DNA from: a virus
Length of the DNA stretch: 26,809 bases
Reading direction: 5' to 3' (one strand)
IMG/VR virus record: IMGVR_UViG_3300037493_002817
Span: 1-26,809 of that record
The position numbers and the translations under genes are program-made. Below the pieces are notes generated by a model. That model saw nothing but the letters and a program-made list of their open reading frames with translations, made no database searches and was not told the origin of the DNA. Each line of letters starts with the position of its first letter. Within the stretch, counting starts at the first letter, position 1. This document shows, in pieces, positions 6,856 to 13,848 of the stretch.

Positions 6856-6887
6856 TTGACAATACCCCCTAACTTCTATACAATAGA
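6856..6887 (+). promoter_or_regulatory. Sigma70-type promoter for three small genes
   Basis: TTGACA (6856-6861), a 17-bp spacer and TACAAT (6879-6884). The -10 is embedded in TCTATACAATAGA (6875-6887), which recurs identically at the promoter before position 19481. Confidence 0.8.
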
Positions 6888-6927
6888 CCCTGTTGTACGT
6901 TGATTGTTTAACTTCTAAGAGGCACAG

Positions 6928-7128
6928 ATGAAAAAGATCCTACGCACCACATACAAAACCTTGCATGACCTGATCGCTCGACTGGTTGGGTTCGAAGTCG
7001 TCGCATGCTGGGACAAAACGCTACACACGCACTGGGCACTGAATGACAACGAGGCGCGTGAGTGGGCGCGGGCCTACCGGGATGTGTCTGCAAGCGTGCG
7101 TGTCTGGTCGGGGGATCGGCAGGTATGA
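6928..7128 (+). CDS. Small hypothetical protein, 66 aa
   Basis: Unrecognised 66-aa protein beginning MKKILRTTYKTLHDLIARLV. It has a basic, amphipathic N-terminal helix and a C-terminal half rich in Trp, Arg and Ala; no membrane segment or motif is evident. AGAGG lies 7 nt before the ATG and a consensus promoter lies 44 bp upstream, so expression is well supported. It overlaps the next gene by 4 bp (ATGA), indicating coupled translation. Confidence 0.65.
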   Translation: MKKILRTTYKTLHDLIARLVGFEVVACWDKTLHTHWALNDNEAREWARAYRDVSASVRVWSGDRQV

Positions 7129-7262
7129 ACTGGACAAGCTGGATAGAGTGGGCTGCGGCAGGGTCGAGCGTCGATCCGTCAATCATTCAGTGGGTCAAGG
7201 ACAACCCCGACATTTTTATCATCAAGCCTGAGGTGGAGAGTGAGCATGAAGATGAGCAATAA
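7125..7262 (+). CDS. Small acidic hypothetical protein, 45 aa
   Basis: The 45-aa product starts MNWTSWIEWAAAG and ends with the acidic tail EVESEHEDEQ. The ATG at 7125 forms an ATGA overlap with the previous stop; a longer frame from 7062 would sit inside the previous gene and was not used. Function is unknown. It is small and acidic, but that alone does not establish any role such as an anti-host factor. Confidence 0.55.
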   Translation: MNWTSWIEWAAAGSSVDPSIIQWVKDNPDIFIIKPEVESEHEDEQ

Positions 7263-7449
7263 GCACTGGCTTCAAGAACTCGGAACGCGCGAGGGCAACC
7301 GTCTGATCTTCAGCCGTCCGTGGACCCCTTCGTTCGCAACCGACATCCGTGAGACTTTCAAGCGTATCGAGGAGGACAACCGGTGGGCGGCATACATGGA
7401 ACGCGCCACTAACTACGAAGCCATGCGCGCCGACGAGTGGAACAACTGA
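7246..7449 (+). CDS. Small hypothetical protein, 67 aa
   Basis: Unrecognised 67-aa protein (MKMSNKHWLQELGTREGNRL...), rich in Arg, Glu and Trp, ending MRADEWNN. ATG 7246 is preferred to the GTG at 7240 because GGAG lies 7 nt upstream of it. It overlaps the preceding gene by 17 bp and is the last gene of the transcript from the 6856 promoter before the next TATATC dyad. Confidence 0.6.
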   Translation: MKMSNKHWLQELGTREGNRLIFSRPWTPSFATDIRETFKRIEEDNRWAAYMERATNYEAMRADEWNN

Positions 7450-7456
7450 CCCTTTT

Positions 7457-7472
7457 TATATCGAACGATATA
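7457..7472. repeat. 16-bp dyad TATATC-N4-GATATA, copy 6
   Basis: TATATC-GAAC-GATATA with T flanks, 7 bp after a stop codon and 6 bp before the GAGGA ribosome site of the DUF3150-like gene. No separate promoter is visible here, so it should be transcribed within an mRNA. Confidence 0.75.
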
Positions 7473-7489
7473 TTTTCTGAGGACACACC

Positions 7490-8374
7490 ATGAACGCACC
7501 CAAGATCATCACTATCGCTGACACACACCTCGTTTTCGAATACTCAATCTCCTGCTGGAGTGCAACATCACGCGACAAGCGTGCCTCGACTGAGGTCGAG
7601 AATTCCAAGGGTGCCGAGTCGGGCACCGCATCGGTCAATGTCCACCTGCTGGGCAAGTGCAAAGAGTTGCTTGCGATCCGCAACGTCGAGCAGAACATCC
7701 GCAAAACCATCACCGACACACTGCCTCCGTTCGGGCGTGGTGCTAGCTTGGTGCGATCCCTTCACATGCTGGACTTCGTAGGCAAGACCCTCAATCCGTA
7801 TGAGGCCACGTTCAACAAGGCAGCGGATGATTTCGTATCGGTCTACCCATCGTTGGTGGAGCAGGCATACAACCGCCTCGGTGGACTGCTGGACCTGACC
7901 AAGTTTCCCAAGCCCTCACGCATCCGTGAGAAGTTCAGCTTTACATATGCGTTCTTTCCCGTGCCGATGAATGATTTCCGTGTGGCCCCTACAGTCGAGG
8001 CTGCTGCTGATCTTAATAAGTTCTACTCTGACGAGATGGACCGTCGCCTGAAGGATGCCTCGCTCGATGCATGGGAGAAGCTTCGCAAGGGACTGGAGTG
8101 GGCGTCCAACATCCTGACCGACACGGGTGAGGGCAAGGCTCGCAAGATGTACGAGTCCTCGATGAGTAAGTTCATGGGTCTGACCGATCTGCTGAGTGAG
8201 TTCAACCTGACCGACGATCCCAAGCTTGAGGCAGAGCGGCGCAGGCTGGAGGCATTGTTCGCAGGGCGTACCGCTGCGGGTCTGACTGAGGAGTTGAAGG
8301 AGTCCCCCGCTGCACGGGGTGAGCTTAAGGCTCAGGTCGATTCGATCCTGAGTACGCTGGACTTCGACCTGTAA
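7490..8374 (+). CDS. DUF3150-like protein, partner of the MoxR-VWA genes
   Basis: The 294-aa product has an N-terminal stretch HLVFEYSISCWSATSRDKRA (residues 13-32). A mid-region follows with NPYEATFNKAADDFVSVYPS and FPKPSRIREKFSFTYAFFPVP, then a long helical, probably coiled-coil C-terminal half. This order fits the DUF3150 family as I remember it, whose members are often encoded beside MoxR-type ATPases and VWA proteins; the biochemical role is unknown. The start has GAGGA 8 nt upstream. Next downstream, after a promoter, comes the MoxR ATPase. The family call is from pattern memory plus context. Confidence 0.6.
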   Translation: MNAPKIITIADTHLVFEYSISCWSATSRDKRASTEVENSKGAESGTASVNVHLLGKCKELLAIRNVEQNIRKTITDTLPPFGRGASLVRSLHMLDFVGKTLNPYEATFNKAADDFVSVYPSLVEQAYNRLGGLLDLTKFPKPSRIREKFSFTYAFFPVPMNDFRVAPTVEAAADLNKFYSDEMDRRLKDASLDAWEKLRKGLEWASNILTDTGEGKARKMYESSMSKFMGLTDLLSEFNLTDDPKLEAERRRLEALFAGRTAAGLTEELKESPAARGELKAQVDSILSTLDFDL

Positions 8375-8406
8375 AAGATCGCGTTTCGTTTTTCGGATAA
8401 CTTTGA

Positions 8407-8436
8407 TTGACAATAGTCGTATAACTATTGTATAAT
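8407..8436 (+). promoter_or_regulatory. Consensus promoter with built-in dyad, for the MoxR-VWA operon
   Basis: TTGACA (8407-8412), an 18-bp spacer and a perfect TATAAT (8431-8436): the best promoter in the window. A perfect dyad, ACAATAGT-cgtata-ACTATTGT (8410-8431), fills the spacer and touches both boxes, an ideal operator position. Confidence 0.85.
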
Positions 8437-8471
8437 TCTAGCTGTTGTTTGTTGTTCGGTGTCTGCCCTTT

Positions 8472-8487
8472 TATATCAACCGATATA
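8472..8487. repeat. 16-bp dyad TATATC-N4-GATATA, copy 7
   Basis: TATATC-AACC-GATATA in the leader of the MoxR gene, followed by T-rich sequence and an extra AGATATCT palindrome (8493-8500) before the ribosome site. Confidence 0.75.
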
Positions 8488-8514
8488 TCTTTTAGATATC
8501 TCTGAGGAACTTTC

Positions 8515-9621
8515 ATGAACGTACCTTTCATCTCGCTCGCTTCTGCTACCCAATTCATCGTTGACTGCGGTGCCGATCAAACGATCCTGTTCGAAGGCGA
8601 GCCGGGTATCGGCAAGTCCAGCATGCTGTCGCTGCTAGCTAAACAATTCCCCGAGCATCAGGTGGTGTACTTCGATGTGCCCGCTATGGACGTGCCCGAT
8701 TTTGGCATGTTCATGCCCAATAACGAGGAAGGCACACTCAAGTTCTTCCCCAACGAGTTGTTCGGTCTGACCGGCAGGGACAAGAACAAGCCCAAGATTT
8801 ACATGTTCGATGAGATCGGCAAGGTTCAGGGTCCGATGCACACAATGATGAACCGCGTCATGCTTGAGCGGATGCTTGGACCGTACAAGCTGCACCCTGA
8901 TTCACGCATCTTCGCTACATCTAATCTTTCTACGGACGGGGTGGGTGACAAGCTGCTGTCTCACACGGTTAACCGCATCACTCGGGTCAAGGTACGCAAG
9001 CCTCGCTTCACTGAGTGGTACGACTGGGCCGTTGCATCGGGCAAGGTTCATGCTGCACTGATTGCATGGGCTAAAGAGAACGCATGGATCGAGGAGTCAT
9101 ACACGGACGGCAAAGATGTGCGTGACCCCGCAGTGACTGAGAAAGAGCGCGAGGTTCGGCAGATGATCTTTAACCCGGCCACACCGGGTCAGCCCTTCGT
9201 TAGCTGGCGTTCTCTTACAGCATGCACGCCGTTCGTTGAGAACCGTGAGAAGTATTCGCATGAGGACATGCTGGCTGTACTGGCTGGCACCGTGGGACTG
9301 GCCGCTGCCTTGTCGATGATGTCATTCTTCAAAGTTATGGACAAGATGGTGTCGTTCGACCGCATCGTGGCTGACCCGACCGGCGTGCCGGTGGTGGATA
9401 CGGGCGCTGTGCCCTTGATGCAGGTGCTGAACGCAATCAACCGCGTGAAGCATGACCATGAGTTGACGCAGTTCCTGATCTACCTCGACCGCATGGACCG
9501 GGCCGAGTTGTCGATGGTGTTCTTCTCCAAGCTTATGAAGTCGCCCAAGAAAGATATCGGTGGGCGCAACCGTCGAGTCATCGAGTGGATGGCCGACCCC
9601 AAGAACGCAGCACTGATCTGA
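8515..9621 (+). CDS. MoxR-type AAA+ ATPase
   Basis: The 368-aa product has a Walker A GEPGIGKSS (residues 28-36), a Walker B IYMFDE (95-100), and a sensor-1-like FATSN (133-137). The following LLSHTVNRITRV (147-158) supplies candidate arginine-finger residues. This is the organisation of MoxR-family ATPases, which form rings and act with VWA-domain partners to remodel or activate protein complexes. The C-terminal half is less recognisable. GAGGA lies 7 nt before the ATG. A consensus promoter and a TATATC dyad lie just upstream, and the HEXXH/VWA gene follows after 11 bp. ATPase class is certain; client is unknown. Confidence 0.88.
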   Translation: MNVPFISLASATQFIVDCGADQTILFEGEPGIGKSSMLSLLAKQFPEHQVVYFDVPAMDVPDFGMFMPNNEEGTLKFFPNELFGLTGRDKNKPKIYMFDEIGKVQGPMHTMMNRVMLERMLGPYKLHPDSRIFATSNLSTDGVGDKLLSHTVNRITRVKVRKPRFTEWYDWAVASGKVHAALIAWAKENAWIEESYTDGKDVRDPAVTEKEREVRQMIFNPATPGQPFVSWRSLTACTPFVENREKYSHEDMLAVLAGTVGLAAALSMMSFFKVMDKMVSFDRIVADPTGVPVVDTGAVPLMQVLNAINRVKHDHELTQFLIYLDRMDRAELSMVFFSKLMKSPKKDIGGRNRRVIEWMADPKNAALI

Positions 9622-9632
9622 TCGGAGGATAT

Positions 9633-10802
9633 ATGGACTACGCATCAATGCCAGCAAAGATTCGCATCGACCGCTCACGGTCGCAGGCTATGCGTCACCC
9701 CGAGTTCTGTCTCATGGCAGGGGTGATGATGATCGGTCGGGTGTACATCGAGGCAGGTGTACCCACCGCTGCGACGGATGGTGTCAATACATACTTTGGC
9801 CCGCGCTTCACCGAGTCACTGACCGAGCAAGAGGTCAACTTCCTTGTGCTGCATGAGGAGGGACACAAGGCGTTCCGTCAGTTGTTTATGTACAGGCACC
9901 TGTGTGCTATCGACAAGCAGCGCGCCAACATGGCGATGGACTACATCATTAACGGGTGGATCATCGACACTGATCCCAAGGGTACGTTTGCTCGCATGCC
10001 CAAGGGTGGGCTGTATAACCCCGACTGGTCAAAGCTTACTGTTCAGGAAGTGTTCGACCTTCTTAAGGGGCAGGGCGGGCAAGGTCAAGGTCCGGGTGAA
10101 GGTGATGGCCCCCTCGATAATCATGACTGGGAGTCTGCGTCCAAGCTGACCGAGGAGGAAGAGAAGGATCTTGCTAAGGAGATCGACGGTGCGCTGCGCG
10201 AGGGCACCATCCTTGTAGGTAAGGCTCAGGGAAAGATCAACCGTCGCATCACCGAGATGCTTCAGCCCAAGATCGACTGGCGTGAGGTGCTGCGTGAGTT
10301 TGTGAACACCCTTGCATCGGGTAAGGATCTGGCTTCATGGCGTCAGTTCAACCGTCGCTATACATCGTCCGGGCTTTACCTTCCTACAACTATCTCGGAG
10401 TCAATGGGTGAGATCGCTATCGGCATCGATACGTCAGGCTCTATTGATGAGGAGCAGTTGGCCGCAGCAGTGAGCGAGTTCGTATCTATCTGTGAGTCGG
10501 TCAAGCCTAGCCGGGTCCGTGTCTTGTGGTGGGACACGCATGTAGCCAAGGAGCAAGTGATCGAGGGCGATACATCAAAGCTTGCTCATACGCTTGAGCC
10601 TGCCGGTGGTGGCGGCACCCGTGCAGGGTGTGTGTCGGACTACATCCTCAAGAAAGGTTATACGCCCGAGGCGGTGGTCATGTTCACCGATGGGTACTTA
10701 GAGGATCGGATCAAGTGGGACATTGCAACCCCAACGATGTGGGTTGTTAACGGGGCAGATAACTTCAACGCACCGCGCGATGGTCGCGTGGTCAACTACT
10801 GA
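9633..10802 (+). CDS. Metallopeptidase-like VWA protein (DUF2201 type)
   Basis: The 389-aa protein has two parts. The N-terminal part contains HEEGH (residues 74-78), a HEXXH zinc-metallopeptidase signature, in LVLHEEGHKAF. A Gly/Gln-rich linker (145-160) follows. The C-terminal part is a von Willebrand A domain with the MIDAS motif DTSGS (266-270), a Thr in GGGGT (329) and Asp in FTDG (353). This fits the DUF2201 metallopeptidase-plus-VWA architecture. VWA proteins are the standard partners of MoxR ATPases; here the VWA would be the adaptor. Whether peptidase activity is retained is unknown. ATG 9633 was chosen because GGAGG lies just before it; an earlier ATG lies inside the ATPase gene. 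Confidence 0.88.
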   Translation: MDYASMPAKIRIDRSRSQAMRHPEFCLMAGVMMIGRVYIEAGVPTAATDGVNTYFGPRFTESLTEQEVNFLVLHEEGHKAFRQLFMYRHLCAIDKQRANMAMDYIINGWIIDTDPKGTFARMPKGGLYNPDWSKLTVQEVFDLLKGQGGQGQGPGEGDGPLDNHDWESASKLTEEEEKDLAKEIDGALREGTILVGKAQGKINRRITEMLQPKIDWREVLREFVNTLASGKDLASWRQFNRRYTSSGLYLPTTISESMGEIAIGIDTSGSIDEEQLAAAVSEFVSICESVKPSRVRVLWWDTHVAKEQVIEGDTSKLAHTLEPAGGGGTRAGCVSDYILKKGYTPEAVVMFTDGYLEDRIKWDIATPTMWVVNGADNFNAPRDGRVVNY

Positions 10803-10811
10803 GGAAGAACA

Positions 10812-11867
10812 ATGACCATTGCACAACAGATGAAACACTTCGCTGGCTTGGCTAAGGTTAGGTACGCCGAGCAAGTTAATGGGGCACCCGAATCTAAGAC
10901 TCTCTTGGACAGCATGACTCAGGGTTTCGTAGACGCTGAGAAAATCCTCGCCTGCCTTAACAAAACTATCGGCGCAGAGGTGGTGGGTGCGGGACATGGC
11001 GGGCATGGGTCATACGTGTTCGGCAAAGACGGCGTGCCGTGGGGTGCGCTCATCCGTAGGACTAAGACTAACTCAAGGACTGGAGAGTCCAAGCCTAGCT
11101 GGGAGCTTTACTCTAGGCACATCAACAAACAAAAAGGGACACAGGAAGTAACCAAGTCGGGCAGTGTGACGGGGCTGATTAACTACATCCGCAAAGGTAT
11201 CGTCAAGCCCGACACGATGGAGGATATGTTTGCTATCAACCTAGTCGCATCGAGCAAGGTCAAGAACCTAGACATCGGCAAGACAAAGGGCCATGTAGCC
11301 GCTATCGACGGCGAGGCGCGGCATGACGTTTACTGGTACATCCGTGACATGCTGGACGGTCACAGCCCTGAGCTAACCAAGCCCATGCTGGACTGGGAGA
11401 AGTACGCTAGGGAAGGGTACGAGAAACATTTCAAGATGACGCAGGAGACTGAGCGTACCAAGCAGGCGTTCCGTACCAAGAGCATCATCCTCACCGAGAT
11501 GCCGTTTGCCTGTGACAAGGCGATCCACGTTCAGTTCATGACCTTGCCCGTTGGGGTAGAGCCGCAGATCACCGATGGTGGGTTCATTAGTAAGATCGAG
11601 GACTTGGTTGAGTATCCGCACATAACTGGTATCAGTAATCTAGTGAAGCTTGAGCGTGGGGGGAAAGACGATATCTTCGACGCCCTCGATGACTATGACT
11701 ACATTGCCCAGTACAACCTCATAAGGTTCCGTGCGACAAACAATACGTTTATCCACACCGTTTCGTTGGTGTTCCCCGCTGAGTTTATGGAAGCAGCACC
11801 GCAAGAACCTGAAAAGATTGCTGTGGATAACAACGGCAAAACTGACATCTTCTCGTTGGACATCTAA
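10812..11867 (+). CDS. Hypothetical protein of the MoxR-VWA operon, 351 aa
   Basis: I do not recognise this 351-aa product. It has a His/Gly segment (AGHGGHGSYVFG, near residues 59-70), a charged middle with RTKTNSRTGESKPSWELYSR, and an acidic stretch before the end (DDIFDALDDYDYI). It lacks membrane segments and known catalytic motifs. It starts 9 bp after the VWA gene with GAGGAAG upstream and should be co-transcribed with the ATPase and VWA genes. It could be a client or targeting subunit of that machine; this is inferred from position only. Confidence 0.75.
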   Translation: MTIAQQMKHFAGLAKVRYAEQVNGAPESKTLLDSMTQGFVDAEKILACLNKTIGAEVVGAGHGGHGSYVFGKDGVPWGALIRRTKTNSRTGESKPSWELYSRHINKQKGTQEVTKSGSVTGLINYIRKGIVKPDTMEDMFAINLVASSKVKNLDIGKTKGHVAAIDGEARHDVYWYIRDMLDGHSPELTKPMLDWEKYAREGYEKHFKMTQETERTKQAFRTKSIILTEMPFACDKAIHVQFMTLPVGVEPQITDGGFISKIEDLVEYPHITGISNLVKLERGGKDDIFDALDDYDYIAQYNLIRFRATNNTFIHTVSLVFPAEFMEAAPQEPEKIAVDNNGKTDIFSLDI

Positions 11868-12176
11868 ATGGACAAAACGTCGGTAAGGGTCAGGGACTCT
11901 AACTATGTTGCTGGTGCGTTTTCTTTTTACCTGATCGGTGACCCGAGTTCTGCGCCGATGCGTAACTGGCCCAAGTTCGTTCTCAAGTACGAGGATGTAC
12001 CGACGATGATCCGAGGCCGGCTCATGATGCTCAAGCTCACAAACGAGTACACGTTTGTGGATCAGGTAGGTCTTAACACTGGATGGCCAAATAATGAAAT
12101 GATCTTGATGCTTTTTGACAATGAACACGATGAACTGTGCAAAGTAGGACTTGAAAAAAACTGTCGCGGCTTTTAA
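11868..12176 (+). CDS. Hypothetical protein, 102 aa
   Basis: Unrecognised 102-aa protein whose ATG directly follows the previous stop (TAAATG), with no ribosome site of its own, so translation is probably by reinitiation. It is mixed alpha/beta in appearance (VAGAFSFYLIGD, EYTFVDQVGLNTGWPN) and has two Cys near the C-terminus. It is the last gene of the MoxR-VWA operon before the membrane microproteins. Confidence 0.65.
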   Translation: MDKTSVRVRDSNYVAGAFSFYLIGDPSSAPMRNWPKFVLKYEDVPTMIRGRLMMLKLTNEYTFVDQVGLNTGWPNNEMILMLFDNEHDELCKVGLEKNCRGF

Positions 12177-12199
12177 GCTAATCGACCCGGAGGAAGAAC

Positions 12200-12289
12200 A
12201 TGACATACGTCATGGTGTACTTGTTTGTTTCTATGATCGTGACCCCGTTCATCGGGGCGTGCATTAGCTACGGGATGGGAAATGATTGA
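12200..12289 (+). CDS. Single-pass membrane microprotein, 29 aa
   Basis: The frame encodes MTYVMVYLFVSMIVTPFIGA followed by CISYGMGND. Almost the whole peptide is one hydrophobic helix. A strong GGAGG lies 6 nt before the ATG, which is the main evidence that it is translated. It overlaps the next tiny gene (ATG 12282). Function is unknown; a lysis, superinfection or membrane-regulation role is possible but unsupported. Confidence 0.5.
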   Translation: MTYVMVYLFVSMIVTPFIGACISYGMGND

Positions 12290-12371
12290 CTTCTTTAAGT
12301 TCACAATCCCTTTGATCTTTGTTGCCCTAGGTATCTACGTAGTTATCTTTTTCACAATGGAGTTTCTTTGA
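12282..12371 (+). CDS. Second single-pass membrane microprotein, 29 aa
   Basis: The frame encodes MIDFFKFTIPLIFVALGIYV then VIFFTMEFL, again one hydrophobic helix. It starts inside the end of the previous microprotein gene, and its stop overlaps the next ATG (TGATG), so the three are a coupled unit. A pair of 29-aa membrane peptides in overlapping frames is reminiscent of small phage holin- or sensor-type peptides, but nothing proves it. Confidence 0.5.
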   Translation: MIDFFKFTIPLIFVALGIYVVIFFTMEFL

Positions 12372-12697
12372 TGAATGCCCAGCCTAAAGTAGTTGTCGAT
12401 ATCGCCAAGCCCAAGCGCAAGTACACCAAGCGCAAGCCCAAGCTCGCAGTGGTCAAACCCTCGGTCAAGAAAGAGTTGCCCAAGACCGCCCGCGCTTACC
12501 TGCGCACGTTGGGTATTGGAGCGGAGACGGAGGGCATCGCGATCAAGGAGCTTATTAAGCTGCACAACGAGATGGCGAAGAAGGAGCGCAAGGAATACGA
12601 GGTACTTGCCATGATGACTGCGCCTGCACCCGCCCCTGTTAAGGAAGAAGAACCCAAGTCCCTGTGGCTGCGGTTCGTTAGGCGGTTCGCTTCATGA
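12371..12697 (+). CDS. Small basic hypothetical protein, 108 aa
   Basis: The 108-aa protein has a strongly basic N-terminus with Lys/Arg repeats (AKPKRKYTKRKPK, residues 12-24), a helical middle, an Ala-Pro linker (APAPAPVKEEEPK) and a basic tail (LRFVRRFAS). The basic N-terminus suggests nucleic-acid binding. ATG 12371 overlaps the previous stop; an adjoining TTG three bases earlier is possible. It overlaps the next gene by 4 bp. Confidence 0.6.
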   Translation: MNAQPKVVVDIAKPKRKYTKRKPKLAVVKPSVKKELPKTARAYLRTLGIGAETEGIAIKELIKLHNEMAKKERKEYEVLAMMTAPAPAPVKEEEPKSLWLRFVRRFAS

Positions 12698-12909
12698 AAA
12701 ACGCCCGCGTCGGTATGTGGGTCACCCACTTTGGACGGCATGGAGTAGTGGATTCAATCGGCCTGTCCTGTATCTACGCGGTGGTGCGGTTCCCGTCATC
12801 TGACGGGTTCCCTTTCCCACAAAAGGACGTTGTTCGTATCAGCGAGTTGAAGCGGTACAGGCAAAAGAAAACAGTGCAGACCGCTGAACATGAACCCGCC
12901 CCTTTCTAA
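12694..12909 (+). CDS. Small hypothetical protein, 71 aa
   Basis: The 71-aa product (MKNARVGMWVTHFGRHGVVD...) looks like a compact beta-rich fold: GMWVTHFGRHGVV and YAVVRFPSSDGFPFPQKDVVRI recall small SH3-like or KOW-like barrels. No active-site motif is visible. It overlaps its neighbours at both ends (ATGA start; 20 bp at the end), typical of coupled phage genes. Function unknown. Confidence 0.6.
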   Translation: MKNARVGMWVTHFGRHGVVDSIGLSCIYAVVRFPSSDGFPFPQKDVVRISELKRYRQKKTVQTAEHEPAPF

Positions 12910-13111
12910 GCTGCACCCAACTAAGATCCTGATCCTGCGTGTACTAGAAAAGAATGGAACACAAACCATTCAGCAAGTTAGTGATGAGGTCCGCGTCGGT
13001 TATACCGGCGTTGGCCGTGCGCTACGTCAGCTTTGGGATCTTGGGTTGGTAACTGAGAGTTTTATGGGCGGTAAATCTTATTGGAGGATACGAGATGAGC
13101 GACCAAAATAG
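12890..13111 (+). CDS. Winged-helix DNA-binding protein, 73 aa
   Basis: The 73-aa protein fits a single winged helix: KILILRVLEKNGTQTIQQVSDEV, a turn, then YTGVGRALRQLWDLGLVTESF as recognition helix and SYWRI as wing strand (residues about 12-68). Such domains bind DNA as dimers, so it is a candidate regulator of the phage promoters, possibly of one of the dyad families. It overlaps both neighbouring genes and has a weak ribosome site. The fold is inferred from the helix-turn-helix-wing pattern. Confidence 0.65.
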   Translation: MNPPLSKLHPTKILILRVLEKNGTQTIQQVSDEVRVGYTGVGRALRQLWDLGLVTESFMGGKSYWRIRDERPK

Positions 13112-13358
13112 ACCACCACTAACGGAAGAAGAGATTGCGGCTTTATTTAATAAAGTGATTAAAGAACGACACGCTTATCCCGAGAGGCGGTTTAGAGATT
13201 TTGCTCGCTACGTCGAGCGAGCGCATGGGATAACAGGGCCGGAACTGTTCGGAGAAGAAAAACAACTCATTCATGCCGAAGGCTGTTGGACATGGGGTCC
13301 GTCGCACTATGCCTGCGCGTGTCGTGAGTTGGCTTTAGCTAAGGGGTGGGCGAAATGA
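13095..13358 (+). CDS. Phage protein with PLTE...AHGI motif, 87 aa
   Basis: The 87-aa product has an N-terminal helical segment, PPLTEEEIAALFNKV...FARYVERAHGI (residues 7-46). It is clearly like the C-terminal part of the 111-aa protein at 14345, so the two are related. A short C-terminal part, HAEGCWTWGPSHYACACREL, has three Cys and two His and could bind a metal. GGAGG lies 7 nt before the ATG. Function unknown. Confidence 0.65.
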   Translation: MSDQNRPPLTEEEIAALFNKVIKERHAYPERRFRDFARYVERAHGITGPELFGEEKQLIHAEGCWTWGPSHYACACRELALAKGWAK

Positions 13359-13561
13359 CCCGCGACGACATTATTAAGATAGCGAGGCAGTCAGGTGTGC
13401 TGTCGGGATATGAATCTGAGTTGTTTCAACGCTTCGCCAAACTTGTAGCCGCTGCCGAACGTGAAGCCTGCGCTCGGATTGCCGATGAAGTTGGCGATGA
13501 CGATGAAGACTGCCACGCATGGGTTGCAGCCGATGCTATCCGCGCGAGGGGGGAGGAATGA
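13355..13561 (+). CDS. Conserved small phage protein, 68 aa
   Basis: The 68-aa product (MTRDDIIKIARQSGVLSGYE...) carries the AAAEREACARIAD helix and ends in AIRARGEE, a combination common in short proteobacterial phage proteins of unknown role. ATG 13355 makes an ATGA overlap and has AGGGG 6 nt upstream; the upstream GTG is not needed. It also overlaps the following gene by 4 bp. Confidence 0.65.
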   Translation: MTRDDIIKIARQSGVLSGYESELFQRFAKLVAAAEREACARIADEVGDDDEDCHAWVAADAIRARGEE

Positions 13562-13848
13562 CCACCTACAGCAAAAACTTGGGGAAGCCCAAGCCCCTAA
13601 AGGAGATCGTCCTTGAGATGCTTGCGAAAGAGCCGTTGAGTATCGACGCAGTAGCGTCTAAGCTGTTCACCCCGCGTGAGAAGGTGCGCGTGGCAATGGA
13701 GAAGTTGGTCGCTAAAGAACTCATTGTTTTTGTTGGCAAGACACCGGGCAACCGGTACATCTACAAAGCAGTAGAGAAAATTACCCTACCCCCTAACACT
13801 AAGACCGACCCCGCTGCGGCGTGGATGTTTAATAAGGTGCTGAGATGA
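13558..13848 (+). CDS. Winged-helix-like small protein, 96 aa
   Basis: The 96-aa protein has a helix-turn-helix-like core: KEIVLEMLAKEPLSIDAVASKLF, then PREKVRVAMEKLVAKELIVFVG, then NRYIYKA as a wing (residues about 15-69). This suggests a winged-helix DNA-binding domain, the second in this gene chain. ATG 13558 has an excellent GGGGGGAGG just upstream and overlaps the previous stop; an upstream in-frame ATG at 13519 is less likely. Targets are unknown. Confidence 0.6.
   Translation: MTTYSKNLGKPKPLKEIVLEMLAKEPLSIDAVASKLFTPREKVRVAMEKLVAKELIVFVGKTPGNRYIYKAVEKITLPPNTKTDPAAAWMFNKVLR

Noticed and set aside
6985-7000. GGGTTCGAAGTC as a tRNA T-arm
   Set aside because: It lies inside a coding frame and no acceptor or anticodon stems surround it.
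7916-8413. 165-codon minus-strand frame
   Set aside because: It is antisense to the DUF3150-like gene and extends into the promoter at 8407; no ribosome site.
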